A stretch of DNA of 7,202 nucleotides from an uncultured Cellvibrio sp. (GTDB taxonomy: Bacteria > Pseudomonadota > Gammaproteobacteria > Pseudomonadales > Cellvibrionaceae). The stretch spans positions 1-7,202 of the forward strand of contig CAMPIG010000247.1 in the NCBI GenBank assembly GCA_946886255.1. The letters are read 5' to 3'. Below are positions 5,963 to 7,202 of the stretch, in pieces. The notes beneath the pieces are model-generated. The model made no database searches. It was not told the DNA's origin and worked only from the letters and a program-made list of their open reading frames with translations. Numbering within the stretch: the stretch's first letter is position 1; each line of letters starts with the position of its first letter. Position numbers and translations under genes: made by a program.

Positions 5963-7202
5963 TGAAAAATCCAATCGTGCTATGGCTCGCTGTTTGTGCG
6001 AGCGTGTTCTCGGTCAATAGCTTTGCCGTCAATTGTTCTAATCTGCCTGTCTGGTCCAGTTCCGGTATTTATAACGGTGGCACCCAGGTTCAACATCTCG
6101 CCAATGCCTATGAGGCCAACTGGTGGACCCAGGGACAAAATCCCGCGAACCATTCCGGCCAATGGCAGGAATGGGACTTATTAGGTAATTGTGACGGCGC
6201 CACTTCATCCAGTTCCATTCCTGCGTCATCCAGTAGCGTTTCATCCAGTGTTTTATCCGTCATTTCCAGCAGTGCCAGCTCGGTGGCCAGCAGTAGCTCC
6301 TCCGTCGTGGGTGGCAATTGCGCTTCGCCGCAGTATGCGGATGGCACGAGTTATTCCGCCAATCAATTGGTGCAAAACGCAGGCAGTGAGTATCGCTGCA
6401 TGGTGCCTGGCTGGTGTTCATCGACGGCGGGCTGGGCATATGCGCCGGGCACCGGCATGCATTGGGATGATGCCTGGGACTTGGTACGCAGCTGCGGCGC
6501 GACTCCCAGCTCCAGTAGTGTGGCCTCCTCATCAACCACCAGCAGCTCGGTGAGCAGTGTCACCAGTTCTTCATCTTCCTCTATTCCCGGTGGCGTTCGA
6601 GCCCCAGGCGACAGCAGCCCCTTACCGCGCCATGCGTTGGTTGGCTATTGGCACAACTTCAATAACGGCAGTGGTGTGATCCGAATCGCTGATGTCGACG
6701 ACATCTGGGATGTGATTGTCGTGGCGTTTGTGGATGATGCCGGAAACGGTAACGTGGCGTTCAATCTTGATCCGGCGCTGAATAAAGCCCAGTTTATTGC
6801 CGATATCGCAGCCAAGCGTGCAGAGGGCAAGATCGTCGTCTTATCCTATGGCGGTGAAAAAGGTACGGTTACGCTGAATAACGCCACTAACCTCGCTAAC
6901 TTCGTCAACAGCACGGCGGCCATCATTAATGAGTACGGCTTCGACGGTGTGGATATTGATCTGGAGAGTGGTGCGGGTGTGCTGCATGGCGCACCGGTAA
7001 TTCAGAACATGGTGTCGGCAATCAAACAATTGCACAGTCGTTTCCCCAATCTATATGTATCCATGGCTCCTGAACATCCTTATGTACAAGGTGGTTATGT
7101 GGCTTATTCCAGTATCTGGGGGGCTTATCTGCCGATGATTGACCAGCTGCGCAATGAACTGGATCTGTTGCATGTGCAGCTATACAACAACGGCGGTTTG
7201 GC
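5962..7202 (+). CDS. Secreted modular chitinase: signal peptide, CBM5-type, CBM73-like, GH18 (3' end outside window)
   Basis: The protein is predicted to hydrolyse beta-1,4-linked N-acetylglucosamine in chitin outside the cell. 413 residues are visible and no stop is reached. Residues 1-22 are a Sec signal peptide (likely cleaved after SFA). Residues 23-78 form a CBM5/12-type chitin-binding module with the aromatic YEANWWTQGQNP and GQWQEWDLLG motifs. A serine-rich linker (81-116) leads to a second module at 119-179 containing GSEYRCMVPGWC, HWDDAWDLVRSC and six Cys. It closely resembles CBM73, a chitin-binding family known from Cellvibrio enzymes. A second serine linker (183-207) precedes the GH18 barrel, which starts at about 223 (ALVGYWHNF). 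Barrel landmarks are SYGG (295-298), the catalytic DGVDIDLE (328-335, proton donor Glu335), SMAPEHP and QLYNNGG. The style is that of bacterial ChiC/ChiD-type chitinases. The ATG is supported by GAGG at 5948-5951. Which Cellvibrio chi18 paralogue it corresponds to was not determined. Confidence 0.93.
   Translation, partial: MKNPIVLWLAVCASVFSVNSFAVNCSNLPVWSSSGIYNGGTQVQHLANAYEANWWTQGQNPANHSGQWQEWDLLGNCDGATSSSSIPASSSSVSSSVLSVISSSASSVASSSSSVVGGNCASPQYADGTSYSANQLVQNAGSEYRCMVPGWCSSTAGWAYAPGTGMHWDDAWDLVRSCGATPSSSSVASSSTTSSSVSSVTSSSSSSIPGGVRAPGDSSPLPRHALVGYWHNFNNGSGVIRIADVDDIWDVIVVAFVDDAGNGNVAFNLDPALNKAQFIADIAAKRAEGKIVVLSYGGEKGTVTLNNATNLANFVNSTAAIINEYGFDGVDIDLESGAGVLHGAPVIQNMVSAIKQLHSRFPNLYVSMAPEHPYVQGGYVAYSSIWGAYLPMIDQLRNELDLLHVQLYNNGGL

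Noticed and set aside
6191..6553. Long alternate frames, on both strands, over the serine-rich linker region of the chitinase
   Set aside because: They are shadow frames created by repetitive serine codons within a clearly real CBM/GH18 coding frame.

Overview
The window reads as a chromosomal segment of a gammaproteobacterium, most likely Cellvibrio or a close relative in the Cellvibrionaceae. The strongest clue is the right-hand gene, a secreted chitinase with a CBM5-type module, a CBM73-like module and a GH18 catalytic domain joined by serine-rich linkers. That architecture is typical of Cellvibrio polysaccharide hydrolases. This taxonomic call is an inference from protein style. All genes lie on the + strand.

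Layout. (1) 1-453 is the C-terminal end of rlmB, a 23S rRNA 2'-O-methyltransferase, followed after 16 nt by a 54-residue DUF3012-type lipoprotein (470-634). (2) 635-838 is intergenic and holds a REP-like double palindrome and a candidate sigma-54 promoter. (3) 839-2137 encodes a NIT-ANTAR nitrate-sensing antitermination regulator of the NasR type. (4) 2138-2486 is a dense control region: two NtrC-like sites 31 bp apart, a sigma-54 promoter, a leader RNA with candidate ANTAR-binding hairpins, and a strong intrinsic terminator placed before the next gene. (5) 2487-5582 is a three-gene ABC nitrate importer: a Tat-exported binding protein, a permease and an ATPase. (6) 5583-5961 is a leader region with a candidate sigma-70 promoter, a 31-codon small ORF and an embedded terminator. 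(7) 5962 to the window end is the 5' two-thirds or so of the chitinase gene.

How it works together. Regions 3-5 look like a self-contained nitrate-acquisition unit under two successive checks. Nitrogen limitation would act through NtrC and sigma-54 to start transcription. Nitrate, sensed by the NIT domain, would let the ANTAR domain bind the leader RNA and stop the terminator from forming, so that the transporter is transcribed. The general logic is known from the Klebsiella nasF operon. Here the operon carries only the transporter and no reductase genes, and the regulator gene appears to have its own sigma-54 promoter.

The main feature I cannot assign to a described system is the chitinase leader. 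It has a small ORF with a good ribosome binding site, a bulged terminator hairpin inside that ORF, an upstream arm able to compete for the terminator's 3' strand, and a TAATG overlap with the chitinase start. It looks like an attenuator, but this rests only on reading the sequence by eye.
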